Shown here piece by piece: positions 43,823 to 52,695 of a stretch of 64,000 nucleotides of DNA (positions are counted from its first letter, which is position 1; the number at the start of each line of letters is the position of its first letter). A model generated the notes under the pieces. The model saw nothing but the letters and a program-made list of their open reading frames with translations, did no database searches and was not told where the DNA came from. The stretch spans positions 2,802,342-2,866,341 of the forward strand of contig BPUI01000001.1 in the NCBI GenBank assembly GCA_019973575.1, written 5' to 3'. The DNA is from Gemmatimonadetes bacterium T265. GTDB taxonomy: Bacteria; Gemmatimonadota; Gemmatimonadetes; Gemmatimonadales; Gemmatimonadaceae. Both the position numbers and the translations under genes were made by a program.

Positions 43823-45478
43823 GTGACGCTCGCCGCCCGACGCTCCGCCGCCTCCACGTCGGGCGCGCTCCGAGACCACTGGCCCGGCGAGGAGCGGCTG
43901 CTCGGCGTCGCCTTGATTGCACACGTGGCGGTCGCGCTCGGCCTCCGGCACTTCCCGTATCAGGACGTGCCTAACCACCTCGCCCGCTACACCCTGATCG
44001 CGCGCGCGTGGGCGGGCACGGCGCCGGCGTGGATCGACGTGCACCTGCAGCCGACGAGTTACGTGGCGCTCGACCTGCTCGGGGCGGCGCTCGTCGCGAC
44101 CGTGGGGGCGCTCGCGACCGAGCGCGTCTTCGCATTGATCGCCGCCGTCGCACTGCCGGTCGGCATGTACCTGCTGCTGCGCGCGGTCGCGCCGGCGCAG
44201 CGGGGGTGGGCGATCGTAGGCGTACTGCTCAGCTTTTCGGCGTTCTTCCTGAGCGGGTTCCTGAACTACGTGACGGGGATCGGCTGCGCGTTCGTCTGGC
44301 TTGCCGTGTGGTGGCCGCGCCGGCGCACGACGGCGTGGTCGACGCGGGGGGGGCTGGCACTCGGCCTCGTCGCCCTCTTCATCCTGCACCTCTCGGCGCC
44401 GCTCGTTGCGCTCTTCGTAGTCGGCCTCGACCTCGTGTGGACGTCGGGCCGCTCCTGGTCTCCCGCCGGCACGGCCCGCGAGAGTGGCGTGGCCCCGCGC
44501 GCTACGGGCCTCGCCGCGGCGCGCCCACAACTCGCGACGCTCGGCGTGTGCGTGGCCGTCCTCGGGGCCGTGTGGGGGACGGTCGCGATCGTCGGCTCCG
44601 CCAGTATCCCGCCCATCCTCGATCCCGTGCCGGTCGTGCCGGATCCGGCGATCCTGTTCCGGACGCCGACCAGCAAACTCCTCGCGCTCGCGACGCCGTT
44701 CTACTCGCTCTCGATTCCTGAACTTCTGCTGATGACGGCGGCGTATGGCACGGCGCTGGTCCTCTACCTGGCGCGTCAGGGTCGCGAGACGTTCACGCAC
44801 CCGCTCACCGTCGCCGCGCTCGGGTTTCTCGCGCTGTACGTCGCGTGGCCGATGACGATCGGCGCCGTGCGTGCGGTCGACGCGCGCTGGCTCCTCCCCG
44901 CGTACCTCCTCCTCTTCTGTGGCGCCGCCCGGCCGGAGCGCGCGCCGAGCGCAGGCGTGCTCGTCGCGGTGACGACCCTCGTTGTACTGCACGCGGGACT
45001 CGTGTGGCAGATCGGCCGCCGGATCGACCGCGACCTCGACGCCTTCGACCGCGTGCTCGCGCGCGTCCCGCCGGGCGCGCGCGTCCTGCCGCTCGTCACC
45101 GCCGTGGCGCGGTACGGGCCGCGCGTTTCGCCGTACCGGCATTACGCGATGTGGCACCTCGTCCGCACCGGCGGGCGCGTGGCCGGGCTGTTCGCGGCGA
45201 ACGGGCTCTTCGACGACGGCTACCCGTACACGCACATGGCCCACGTGCGCGAGCGCGCCCGGGTCTACTACCCGAACGAGGACTGGGGCGTCCGCGTCTT
45301 CACCGCGCTGCCCTGGCCGCGCATTCGTCGCGACTTCGACTATATCGTACAGGCGGGCGACGACGACGCGCGCGTGCGCGCCGCCATCGCCCCGTACGCA
45401 CGCCCGGTGTTCCGCGACGGCGACGTCACCGCATACGCCGTGGGGTCCGGCGGTGCGGCGGCCCTCCCCGCCCGATGA
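43823..45478 (+). CDS. Multi-pass membrane glycosyltransferase-like protein (GT-C fold)
   Basis: 551 residues from GTG; an upstream open extension lacks gene-like composition. About ten helices, with the first luminal loop carrying an Asp-containing YQDVPNHLARY (about 48-58), similar to the acidic loop motif of GT-C mannosyltransferases. The C-terminal 130 residues are soluble (RVLPLVTAVARYGPRVS, YPNEDWGVRVF). GT-C enzymes use polyprenyl-phosphate sugars on the periplasmic side. It may decorate the polymer. Its stop overlaps the WecB start (ATGA). Confidence 0.65.
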   Translation: MTLAARRSAASTSGALRDHWPGEERLLGVALIAHVAVALGLRHFPYQDVPNHLARYTLIARAWAGTAPAWIDVHLQPTSYVALDLLGAALVATVGALATERVFALIAAVALPVGMYLLLRAVAPAQRGWAIVGVLLSFSAFFLSGFLNYVTGIGCAFVWLAVWWPRRRTTAWSTRGGLALGLVALFILHLSAPLVALFVVGLDLVWTSGRSWSPAGTARESGVAPRATGLAAARPQLATLGVCVAVLGAVWGTVAIVGSASIPPILDPVPVVPDPAILFRTPTSKLLALATPFYSLSIPELLLMTAAYGTALVLYLARQGRETFTHPLTVAALGFLALYVAWPMTIGAVRAVDARWLLPAYLLLFCGAARPERAPSAGVLVAVTTLVVLHAGLVWQIGRRIDRDLDAFDRVLARVPPGARVLPLVTAVARYGPRVSPYRHYAMWHLVRTGGRVAGLFAANGLFDDGYPYTHMAHVRERARVYYPNEDWGVRVFTALPWPRIRRDFDYIVQAGDDDARVRAAIAPYARPVFRDGDVTAYAVGSGGAAALPAR

Positions 45479-46587
45479 GCGACGCCGTCATGAGACCGTC
45501 AGCACTCCCGCCGCTCGCGCTCCTGTACGGCACGCGCCCGCAGGTCATCAAGGCGTCGGTGCTCGCGGCCGCGCTCGCGCCGCACTGGGACGTGCTAACG
45601 GTCGACACGGGGCAGCACTACGACTACGCCCTCAACGCCCTCCTTTACGCGCAACTCGGCGTGCGCCCGCCCGACGTCTGCCTCGACGTCGGCTCCGGCG
45701 ACCAGGCGACACAGACCGCGCACGTACTCACACGCGCTGCGGAGGTGCTCTCGGGACGCGGCGCGCGACGGCCGTGCGCCGCCGTCGTCATCGGAGACAC
45801 GAACAGCACGCTTGGCTGCGCGCTCGCCGCGGCGAAGCTGCGCATCCCGGTCGTGCACGTCGAGGCGGGCCTGCGCTGCCACGACCCGCTCATGGCCGAG
45901 GAGATCAACCGCCGCGCGGTGGACGCGATCAGCGCAGTGCTGTGCGCGCCGTCGGACGCCGCCGCGGCGCGGCTGCGCACCGAAGGCGCGCCGGGCGTGG
46001 TACGCCGGACTGGCGACGTCGCGCGCGACGCGTTGCTGCGGGCACTGCCGCGCGCCGCCGCGGCGTCCGACGCCGGTGGTTGGCCGCTCGCAGCCGGGGC
46101 GCCGTTCGTCTTCGCGACGCTACACCGCGCCGAGTTGGTCGACGACGAGGCGCGACTCGCGGCGGCCGTCGACCAGCTCGGCCGACTGCCGCTGCCCGTG
46201 GTCTTCGCCGCGCACCCGCGTACGCGCGCGGCGCTCGCGGCGGCGGGCGTCGCGCCGCCGGCCGGCGTGCATCTCATCCCACCGCTGGGCTACCTCGAAG
46301 CAATCGCGGCCGTACGCGACGCGGCCGCGGTGGTCACCGACTCCGGCGGCCTCCAACGCGAGGCATACTGGCTCGGCGTCCCGTGCGTCACCGTGCGGGC
46401 CGAAACCGAATGGGAAGAAACCGTCGCGCTCGGCGCAAACCGACTGCTCGCGGTCGACCGCGTCGCCGAATTGCCCGCCGCGGTAGCGGCCGCGGTGGCT
46501 GGCGGGGCCGGGTCGTGGGACCGTGATGCCTATGGCGACGGCAGCGCGGCGGCGCAGGTCGTCGACGCGGTCGCCGGCCTGCGCTGA
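45475..46587 (+). CDS. wecB: UDP-N-acetylglucosamine 2-epimerase (non-hydrolysing)
   Basis: 370 residues. GTRPQVIKASVL near the start is the family opener with Gln where Glu is usual. Then GDTNSTLGCALAAAKLRIPV, VHVEAGLRCHDPLMAEEINRR, TLHRAE and DSGGLQREAYWLGVPCVTVR follow in order. It converts UDP-GlcNAc to UDP-ManNAc, the donor for WecG/TagA-type transferases such as the one at 33787. The Glu-to-Gln change at the first motif could lower or alter activity and is worth a structural check. It closes a two-gene unit with the GT-C protein. Confidence 0.85.
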   Translation: MSDAVMRPSALPPLALLYGTRPQVIKASVLAAALAPHWDVLTVDTGQHYDYALNALLYAQLGVRPPDVCLDVGSGDQATQTAHVLTRAAEVLSGRGARRPCAAVVIGDTNSTLGCALAAAKLRIPVVHVEAGLRCHDPLMAEEINRRAVDAISAVLCAPSDAAAARLRTEGAPGVVRRTGDVARDALLRALPRAAAASDAGGWPLAAGAPFVFATLHRAELVDDEARLAAAVDQLGRLPLPVVFAAHPRTRAALAAAGVAPPAGVHLIPPLGYLEAIAAVRDAAAVVTDSGGLQREAYWLGVPCVTVRAETEWEETVALGANRLLAVDRVAELPAAVAAAVAGGAGSWDRDAYGDGSAAAQVVDAVAGLR

Positions 46588-46925
46588 CGCGAGCCCCGGG
46601 GGCGGCCGTACGCTTGCTGCAACAGTTCTGCTGCGGCGTTCCGGTCGTCGTAGCACTCCGGACGGCGTACGCGGCGTGGCGCTTTCGGGGCGATGGCGGG
46701 CTTGAGGTCGTCGCGCGATCCCAACCAGTATTGCGGGAATGACAAGTCCGTCATAGCGTGTGCTCAGCATCACGGCGCGAGGGATTTCCGCACTCACCCG
46801 GTGACGCGTGATACGGCGTTCCTGCCCTCAATTCGGTGCGAAGCGGCCCCCCGACCGGTGGGTGCCGCACCCCACCTCCGACCGCGAGAGCGATGTCGAC
46901 TGCGGCCCATGAGGTAGGGATTGTC
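46588..46925. promoter_or_regulatory. 338-bp intergenic region, no gene seen
   Basis: Likely promoter region for the FAD oxidoreductase run. It contains a small inverted repeat ATGAC(6)GTCAT at 46739-46754 that could be an operator. AT content is raised around 46720-46800. No open frame with gene-like codon use. Confidence 0.4.
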
Positions 46926-48377
46926 ATGCCGCCCCCCATAGCGGGGGAGCGCCGGTCGCCCGCGATCCCTGCTCCGATCACGCCAGTCACGGCGGCGCCT
47001 TACACCGCCTACCCGACTCGCCGTCGCGGCGCGCGGCACGTCGGCGTGGTCGGGGGCGGCATGCTCGGCCTCACGCTCGCGCTCCGGCTCCGGCAGCAGG
47101 GGCACGAGGTGACCGTGCTCGAGGCCGCGGCGGACGTCGGCGGACTCGCCGCCTCGCAGACGCTCGCCGGCTGGGCCTGCGACCGCTTCTACCACGTCGT
47201 CCTCCCGGCCGACACGGCGCTCCAAGCACTCCTCGCCGAACTCGGCGTCGCCGACCGGCTGCGCTGGCGGACGACGCGCACCGGGTTCTACACCGACGGG
47301 CGCCTGGTTTCGATGTCGAGCGCGCTCGACTTCCTCGCCTTCCCGCCGCTGGGTCCGGTCGACAAGCTGCGGCTCGGCTACACGGTGCTGCACGCCGCGC
47401 GCGTCCGCGACTGGCGGCGCCTCGAAGCGATCCCCGTGGCCGACTGGCTGCGCCGCCTCTCCGGGCGTCGCACGTTCGAGCGGATCTGGCTGCCGCTGCT
47501 GCGCAGCAAGCTCGGCGAGAACTACCGCGAGACGAGCGCGACGTTCATCTGGGCGACGATCGCGCGGCTGTACGGCGCGCGCCACACCGGCGCGAAGCGC
47601 GAACGCTTCGGCTGGATCGAGGGCGGCTACGCCGGCGTGCTCGCGCGCTATGGCGAACACCTCGCCGCCCTCGGGGTCAACGTGCGGTGCGGCGCGCGCG
47701 TCGTCGAGGTGTGCGACCGCGGCCGAGAAGGTGAGGCCAGCGACAGGGCCGCCGTCGACGTCCGGCTCGGCTCTGGCGAGCGGCTCGCGTTCGACGCGGT
47801 CGCGCTCACGCTGCCGACCGGGCGGATTGCCGCGCTCGCGCCGCAGCTCGGCGAGGCCGAGCGGACGCGGCTCGCCGGCGTGACGTACCAGGGGATCGTG
47901 TGCGTGGCGGCGCTGCTGCGCCGCCCGCCGGCGGGCGGCTACTACGTCACGAACATCACCGACGCGGGGCTGCCGTTCACGGCCGTGATCGACATGACCG
48001 CGCTCGTCGACTCGGCGGGCGTCGGCGGGCACGCGCTCGTCTACCTGCCGCGCTACGCGGCACAGGACGACCCGATCTGGGACGTGCCGGACGCGGAGGT
48101 CGCGTCGCGCTTCCTGGCCGGCCTAACGCGCGTGCACCCGCACCTCGGGCCCGCGGACGTACTCAACGTGCGCGTCTCGCGCGCGCGCGAAGTGCTCGCG
48201 CTCACCACGCTCCACTACTCGGAGCGGTGGCTGCCGCCCGTGCGCACGTCGCTGCCGGGCGTGTTCGTGGTGACCTCGGCCCAGATCGCCGCGGGCACGC
48301 TCAACGTGAACGAGACGCTGCACGTGGCGGACGCCGGCGCGGCGGCGGTCGGGCAGGCGTTAGGCGTCGCATGCTGA
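46926..48377 (+). CDS. NAD(P)/FAD-dependent amine-oxidase-type oxidoreductase
   Basis: 483 residues; ATG at 46926 is preferred over 46893 because GAGGTAGGG precedes it by 6 bases. After a Pro-rich leader the dinucleotide-binding motif GVVGGGMLGLTLALRL (about 38-53) and VLEAAADVGGLAAS follow. The mid-part LWLPLLRSKLGENY and IEGGYAGVLARYGEHL resemble protoporphyrinogen oxidase/HpnE-type flavoproteins that recur in polysaccharide loci next to NodB deacetylases, as here. Substrate unknown. It overlaps the deacetylase by 7 bp. Confidence 0.75.
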   Translation: MPPPIAGERRSPAIPAPITPVTAAPYTAYPTRRRGARHVGVVGGGMLGLTLALRLRQQGHEVTVLEAAADVGGLAASQTLAGWACDRFYHVVLPADTALQALLAELGVADRLRWRTTRTGFYTDGRLVSMSSALDFLAFPPLGPVDKLRLGYTVLHAARVRDWRRLEAIPVADWLRRLSGRRTFERIWLPLLRSKLGENYRETSATFIWATIARLYGARHTGAKRERFGWIEGGYAGVLARYGEHLAALGVNVRCGARVVEVCDRGREGEASDRAAVDVRLGSGERLAFDAVALTLPTGRIAALAPQLGEAERTRLAGVTYQGIVCVAALLRRPPAGGYYVTNITDAGLPFTAVIDMTALVDSAGVGGHALVYLPRYAAQDDPIWDVPDAEVASRFLAGLTRVHPHLGPADVLNVRVSRAREVLALTTLHYSERWLPPVRTSLPGVFVVTSAQIAAGTLNVNETLHVADAGAAAVGQALGVAC

Positions 48378-49420
48378 CCGACGCGCGCCCGGTCGCGAGC
48401 GTCTCGCTCGACGTCGACGACCTCTGGACGTACCTGCGCACGCACGGCGACCCGGCGTGGGAGCGGCGCCCGTCGTACCTCGCGGCGTTCGTCCCCGCGG
48501 TGCTCGACGCGCTCGACGAGGCCGGGGCGACGATCACCTTCTTCCTCGTCGGCGAGGACGCGGCGCGCGACGCGGACGCCGGGCGCCTGCGCGCGCTGGC
48601 CGAGCGCGGGCACGAGATCGCGAACCACACCTTCGGCCACGACGTCTGGATGCAGGCGTACGGCGAGGCCGCGGCGGACGAGGAGATCGCCCGGGCCGAG
48701 GCGGCGATCGAGGCGGCGACGGGGCGGCGGCCGGCGGGCTTCCGCGGGCCGGGGTTCAGCTGGGGGCCGCCGCTCCTGCGCGTCCTCGCCCGGCGCGGCT
48801 ACCGGTACGACGCGTCGACGCTCCCGACCTTCGTCGGCCCGCTCGCGCGGCGCTACTTCCTCGCGACCGCGCGGCTCACCCCCGCGGAGCGCGCGGAGCG
48901 CGCGGCACTGTTCGGGTCGTTCGGCGACGGGCTCCGCCCCAACCGCCCGTACCGGTGGGCGTTAGGCAACGGCCTCGAGCTGCTCGAGCTGCCCGTGACG
49001 ACGGTGCCCGGCGCGCGCACGCCGTTCCACCTCAGCTATCTGATGTACCTCGCCGGGTATTCCGAGCGGGTCATGTTCGGCTACCTGCGCGGGGCGCTCG
49101 CGCTCTGCCGCGCCACCGGCACGGAGCCGAGCTTCCTGCTGCACCCGCTCGATCTGTTAGGCGCCGGCGAGGCGCCGGGGCTCGAGTTCTTCCCCGGCAT
49201 GGCGCTCGGCGCCGCGCGCAAGCGCCGGCTCTTCGTGCGCGTGCTGCGCGTGCTCGGCGAACACTTCGCCCTCGTCCCGATGGCCGCGCACGCCGAGCGT
49301 GCGGGCCGCGGGCCGCTCCCCCGCCGCGCGCCGGACCGCGAGTCCGGCGGCCGGCCGCCCTCCGTCGCGCCCGCCCCCCTGGCGCCCGCCCCCCACCAGA
49401 AGCCCTCCCATGCGTCGTGA
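48371..49420 (+). CDS. NodB-type polysaccharide deacetylase, catalytic residues intact
   Basis: 349 residues. Catalytic Asp pair in SLDVDDLW (about 12-19), zinc His pair in HEIANHTFGHD (about 80-90) and Arg in GFRGPGFSW (about 120) are all present, in contrast to the degenerate deacetylase of the fusion at 27572. No signal peptide, so the enzyme probably acts on lipid-linked or nucleotide-linked sugars in the cytoplasm, removing N-acetyl groups. The last 60 residues are Pro/Arg-rich and disordered. Overlaps at both ends (7 and 11 bp) place it in one transcript with its neighbours. Confidence 0.8.
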   Translation: MLTDARPVASVSLDVDDLWTYLRTHGDPAWERRPSYLAAFVPAVLDALDEAGATITFFLVGEDAARDADAGRLRALAERGHEIANHTFGHDVWMQAYGEAAADEEIARAEAAIEAATGRRPAGFRGPGFSWGPPLLRVLARRGYRYDASTLPTFVGPLARRYFLATARLTPAERAERAALFGSFGDGLRPNRPYRWALGNGLELLELPVTTVPGARTPFHLSYLMYLAGYSERVMFGYLRGALALCRATGTEPSFLLHPLDLLGAGEAPGLEFFPGMALGAARKRRLFVRVLRVLGEHFALVPMAAHAERAGRGPLPRRAPDRESGGRPPSVAPAPLAPAPHQKPSHAS

Positions 49421-50429
49421 GCCGTACAAAGCCCTCGTGATCGGCGCCGCCGGGAACATCGGGACGCGTCTCGTCGCCCACCTGCGCGCGGTCGGCCACG
49501 ACGTCGTCGAGGCCGACATCAAACCCGGGCTGCGCGAGGGCTACGTCGTGGCCGACATCACCCAGCCCGTCGACTTGCTCCCCGCCTTCGACTGGGGGCC
49601 GGACGTCGTCTTCCACCTCGCGGCGGCCGTCGGGCGCACGACGTGCGAACAGGCCGGCGCGCTCGCGGTCTCGACGAACCTCATGGGGCTCGGGAACGTG
49701 CTGCAGCTCTGCCGCCGCGCGCGCGCCACGTGCGTGTACTTCTCGACGTCGGAAGTGTACGGGCCGAGCGACACCGTCCACGACGACGCGGCGTCGCGCC
49801 CGCACCCCAACAACCGCTACGGACTGTCCAAGTACCTCGGCGAACAGCTCGTCGAATACGAGGTGCGGCACACCGGGCTGCGCGCGGTCACGGTCCGCCC
49901 GTGCATGATCTACGACGAGCGGGAGACCGTCGGCGAGCACCGGTCGGCGATGATTCGGTTCGCGTCCAACCTCGCGCGCGGGCGCCGCGTCACGGTGCAC
50001 GCCGGCAGCGCGCGCGGCTGGCTGCACGCGACCGACGCCGCGCGCGCGATCGAGGCCGCGGGGTACGTGCGCGAGTACGCGACGATCAACCTCGGGCACC
50101 CCGACGTCGTCCCGATGCAGCAGCTCGCCGCGATGATGTGCGCCGAGCTCGGCGCGGACCCGGGGCTCGTGACGGTGGAGTCTCTGCCCCCGCGCATGAC
50201 GCTCGTGAAGCGCCCGACGCTGGAGCGGCAGCGCGCGCTGTTAGGCTTCGAGCCGGCGGTCTCGCTCGCCGAGGGGGTCCGGCGGGTGTGCGCCGTGCAG
50301 GCGTGGGCGGCGGCGCGCGACCGCGCCGCCGCGGACGGCGGGCCGCGCGTGGTCGACGCGGCCGAAGCGGCCTACCCCGGGTCGCCGACCGCGGCCCGTC
50401 CTGCCGCGGCCGCCTCGGGCTTTGCCTAA
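49410..50429 (+). CDS. NAD-dependent sugar epimerase/dehydratase (extended SDR)
   Basis: 339 residues. Rossmann GAAGNIGTRL (about 11-20), VFHLAAAVGRTTCEQ, catalytic Ser/Thr in FSTSEVYGPS (about 111-120) and YGLSK (about 137-141). This is the GalE/RmlB-like extended SDR group that epimerises or dehydrates nucleotide sugars. The exact sugar cannot be told from the sequence. TAA stop lies in a GCCTAAC word. It belongs to the exopolysaccharide locus by position and overlap. Confidence 0.8.
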   Translation: MRREPYKALVIGAAGNIGTRLVAHLRAVGHDVVEADIKPGLREGYVVADITQPVDLLPAFDWGPDVVFHLAAAVGRTTCEQAGALAVSTNLMGLGNVLQLCRRARATCVYFSTSEVYGPSDTVHDDAASRPHPNNRYGLSKYLGEQLVEYEVRHTGLRAVTVRPCMIYDERETVGEHRSAMIRFASNLARGRRVTVHAGSARGWLHATDAARAIEAAGYVREYATINLGHPDVVPMQQLAAMMCAELGADPGLVTVESLPPRMTLVKRPTLERQRALLGFEPAVSLAEGVRRVCAVQAWAAARDRAAADGGPRVVDAAEAAYPGSPTAARPAAAASGFA

Positions 50430-50449
50430 CTCGCGTCGGGCCGTCTGAC

Positions 50450-51319
50450 GTGGACACGGCCGCCTGCAGCACCGCCGTCCGCGGCGCGGTCGCGAGCATC
50501 CAGCCCGCGAGCCTCGTGGACGCGCGCGCGCCGGACGCGCCCCGACCGGACGCGCCCGCGCCGGGCACGCTCGTGCCCGCGACGTGTGCGTTCTGCGGCG
50601 ACGACGACGGCGTGCCGGTGGCGGTCGGGACGAACTTCGCCGACCCGGCCGACGCGGCGAGTTACCTCGTGCTGCGATGTCGGCGCTGCCACTTGTTCTA
50701 CCTCAACCCGCGACCCGCGCCCGGCCGCGTCCGGGACGGCGGCGCGGCCGCGGCGGAGCGCGTGCGCGGCTGGCTGCGGACCCGGCCGCGCGAACTCCCG
50801 CCGGGCGGAGATGTGCTCGCGATGGACGGCGCTGCGGGGGCCGCCGCGGCCGGCGCGTACGACGTCGCGCTGTTCGCCGGGACACTCGAGCGGTACGACG
50901 ACCCGATCACCGCGCTCGTGCACGCGCGCATGGCACTGCGGTCCGGAGGTCGCGTCGTCGTGATCGCGGCCAACGCCGGCGGCGCGGCGGCCCGCCTGTT
51001 CGCCGGCCGACACTGGGCCGGCTACGACTTTCCGCACGGGCGTTTCTTTTTCGACGCGCGCACGCTGCGCGCCGCCGCGAGCCGCGCAGGGCTCGCCGTC
51101 GAGCGCCTCGTCGTGCGGTACGACGGGCGGTGCTGGGCGGGCTCGCTGGAGTACCTGCTGGCCGACGTGGGCGGCCCGCCACATCCCGCCGACCGCGTGC
51201 GTGCGACCCACCCCGCCGCCCGCGCCGCCCTGCGCGCGCTCGGCGCGGCGCTCGACGCCGCGGCCACCCTTGTGGGCCGCGGCGCGCGGCTCGAGGCGAC
51301 GCTCCGCCCCAGCGTCTGA
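50450..51319 (+). CDS. Methyltransferase-like protein with zinc ribbon but no SAM motif
   Basis: 289 residues from GTG. Residues about 45-85 form a CxxC...CxxC zinc ribbon (CAFCGDD and CRRCHLFYLNPRP), the normal N-terminus of a group of sugar-related methyltransferases. Then PPGGDVLAMDGAAGAAAAGAYDVALF jumps to the late part of the fold (LERYDDPITALVHARMALRSGG), with the glycine-rich SAM loop and about 50-60 residues missing. The C-terminal half (WAGYDFPHGRFFF) is retained. It looks like an internal deletion that leaves a non-catalytic or binding-only protein. Confidence 0.6.
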   Translation: MDTAACSTAVRGAVASIQPASLVDARAPDAPRPDAPAPGTLVPATCAFCGDDDGVPVAVGTNFADPADAASYLVLRCRRCHLFYLNPRPAPGRVRDGGAAAAERVRGWLRTRPRELPPGGDVLAMDGAAGAAAAGAYDVALFAGTLERYDDPITALVHARMALRSGGRVVVIAANAGGAAARLFAGRHWAGYDFPHGRFFFDARTLRAAASRAGLAVERLVVRYDGRCWAGSLEYLLADVGGPPHPADRVRATHPAARAALRALGAALDAAATLVGRGARLEATLRPSV

Positions 51320-51324
51320 CGCGC

Positions 51325-52695
51325 ATGCCCGCATCCGCGGCCCACACCCTGCCCATTGCCGTCGTCGGGGCCGGCATCGGCGGGCTCGTGGCCGCGCGCG
51401 CCCTGCGCCGCCGAGGGCTGCCGGTCGCCGTGTTCGAGGCCGGGCGGCGCGTCGCGGGGATGGCGACGAGCTTCCAAGACCCGGACGGGTTCACGTACGA
51501 CTTCGGCGCGCACTTCATCACCAACCGGCTCGCCGCCGCACTCGGCGTCGGCGACCGCTGCCGCGACGTGCGCCACTACGGCGAGACCGTGTTCGTGCGC
51601 GGGCGGAGCTATGGATACCCGTTCGGACTGCTCCGCGCCCCGCGGTACGTCGCAAGCGCGGCCGCCGCGCGGGCGGATCCGCGCACGCGCGCGGCCGGCG
51701 CGGCCTCCGCGGCCGATTGGTACCGCGCCACCTACGGTCGGGCGGTCGCCGACGAGATCGCCATTCCGCTGGTCGAGGCCTGGTCCGGCGCGTCCGCCGA
51801 CGACCTCGCGCCGTCGGTCATCGCGCCGCAGCTCGAACGCGGCATCGCGCACGTGGCCCGGCTCAAGCTCGCGTCGCGCGTGTTCGGGCGCGCCGTCGCG
51901 AACGGGTACTCGCGCGAGATGCCCGAACGGGCGCACGTCTGGCACGTCTACCCCGACGGCGGCGTGGCCGTGCTCTGCGACGCGATCGCGCGCGAGCTCC
52001 CCGACGCCGTCCACCTCGAATCGCCGGTCGAGGCGATCTACGTCGACGACGGCCGCGCCGCGGGCGTCCGGGTGGGCGGGCGCGACGTCGGCGTGCGGGC
52101 GGTGGTCAGCACCGCCCCTGTCCACGTGCTCGCCAAACTCGTGCGTGGGACCGACGCGTTCGCGCACCTGGCGCGCTTCCGCTACCGCCCGATGACCTTC
52201 GTCAACCTTCGCTTCGAAGGGCGCGGCCTGCTGCCCGACGTGGTCACGTGGACGCCGGAATCGCGCTTCCCATTCTTCCGACTGACGGAGGCGCCGACGT
52301 CGATGCCGTGGCTCGCGCCCGCGGGCATGACGATGATCACGGCGGACATCGGCTGCGAGGTCGGCGACGCGACGTGGACGGCCCCGGACGACGCGCTCGG
52401 CGACCAGTGCGTCGAAGCGCTGCTCCCCATCGTGCCCGACGCGCGCCGGCGCTACCGCGGTTGCCGCGTACTCCGCACGCCGGTCGCCTACCCGGTGTTC
52501 CTCCGCGCGTACGAGGCGGACCGCGTCGCGCACGCGCGCGACGCGGCCGTGCGCGGCCTGTACAACGTGGGCCGCAACGCGGAGTTCTCCCACATTCTCA
52601 TGGAAGACATCTACTGGCGGACGCTCGCCAAGATGCACGCGCTCGCCGCGGCGCACGGCCCGCACGCCCGCCCCGACCCGAGGACGCCGACATGA
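51325..52695 (+). CDS. FAD-dependent NAD(P)-binding oxidoreductase (protoporphyrinogen oxidase/UGM-like)
   Basis: 456 residues. FAD-binding GAGIGGLVAARALRRRG (about 14-30) and the second loop GMATSFQDPDGFTYDFGAHF (about 45-64), which is the layout of UDP-galactopyranose mutase and protoporphyrinogen oxidase relatives. C-terminal FAD contact in GLYNVGRNAEFSHILMED (about 412-429). Such flavoproteins in sugar clusters can isomerise or oxidise nucleotide sugars; which applies is open. Start codon four bases after the previous gene; 4-bp ATGA overlap with the next. Confidence 0.75.
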   Translation: MPASAAHTLPIAVVGAGIGGLVAARALRRRGLPVAVFEAGRRVAGMATSFQDPDGFTYDFGAHFITNRLAAALGVGDRCRDVRHYGETVFVRGRSYGYPFGLLRAPRYVASAAAARADPRTRAAGAASAADWYRATYGRAVADEIAIPLVEAWSGASADDLAPSVIAPQLERGIAHVARLKLASRVFGRAVANGYSREMPERAHVWHVYPDGGVAVLCDAIARELPDAVHLESPVEAIYVDDGRAAGVRVGGRDVGVRAVVSTAPVHVLAKLVRGTDAFAHLARFRYRPMTFVNLRFEGRGLLPDVVTWTPESRFPFFRLTEAPTSMPWLAPAGMTMITADIGCEVGDATWTAPDDALGDQCVEALLPIVPDARRRYRGCRVLRTPVAYPVFLRAYEADRVAHARDAAVRGLYNVGRNAEFSHILMEDIYWRTLAKMHALAAAHGPHARPDPRTPT

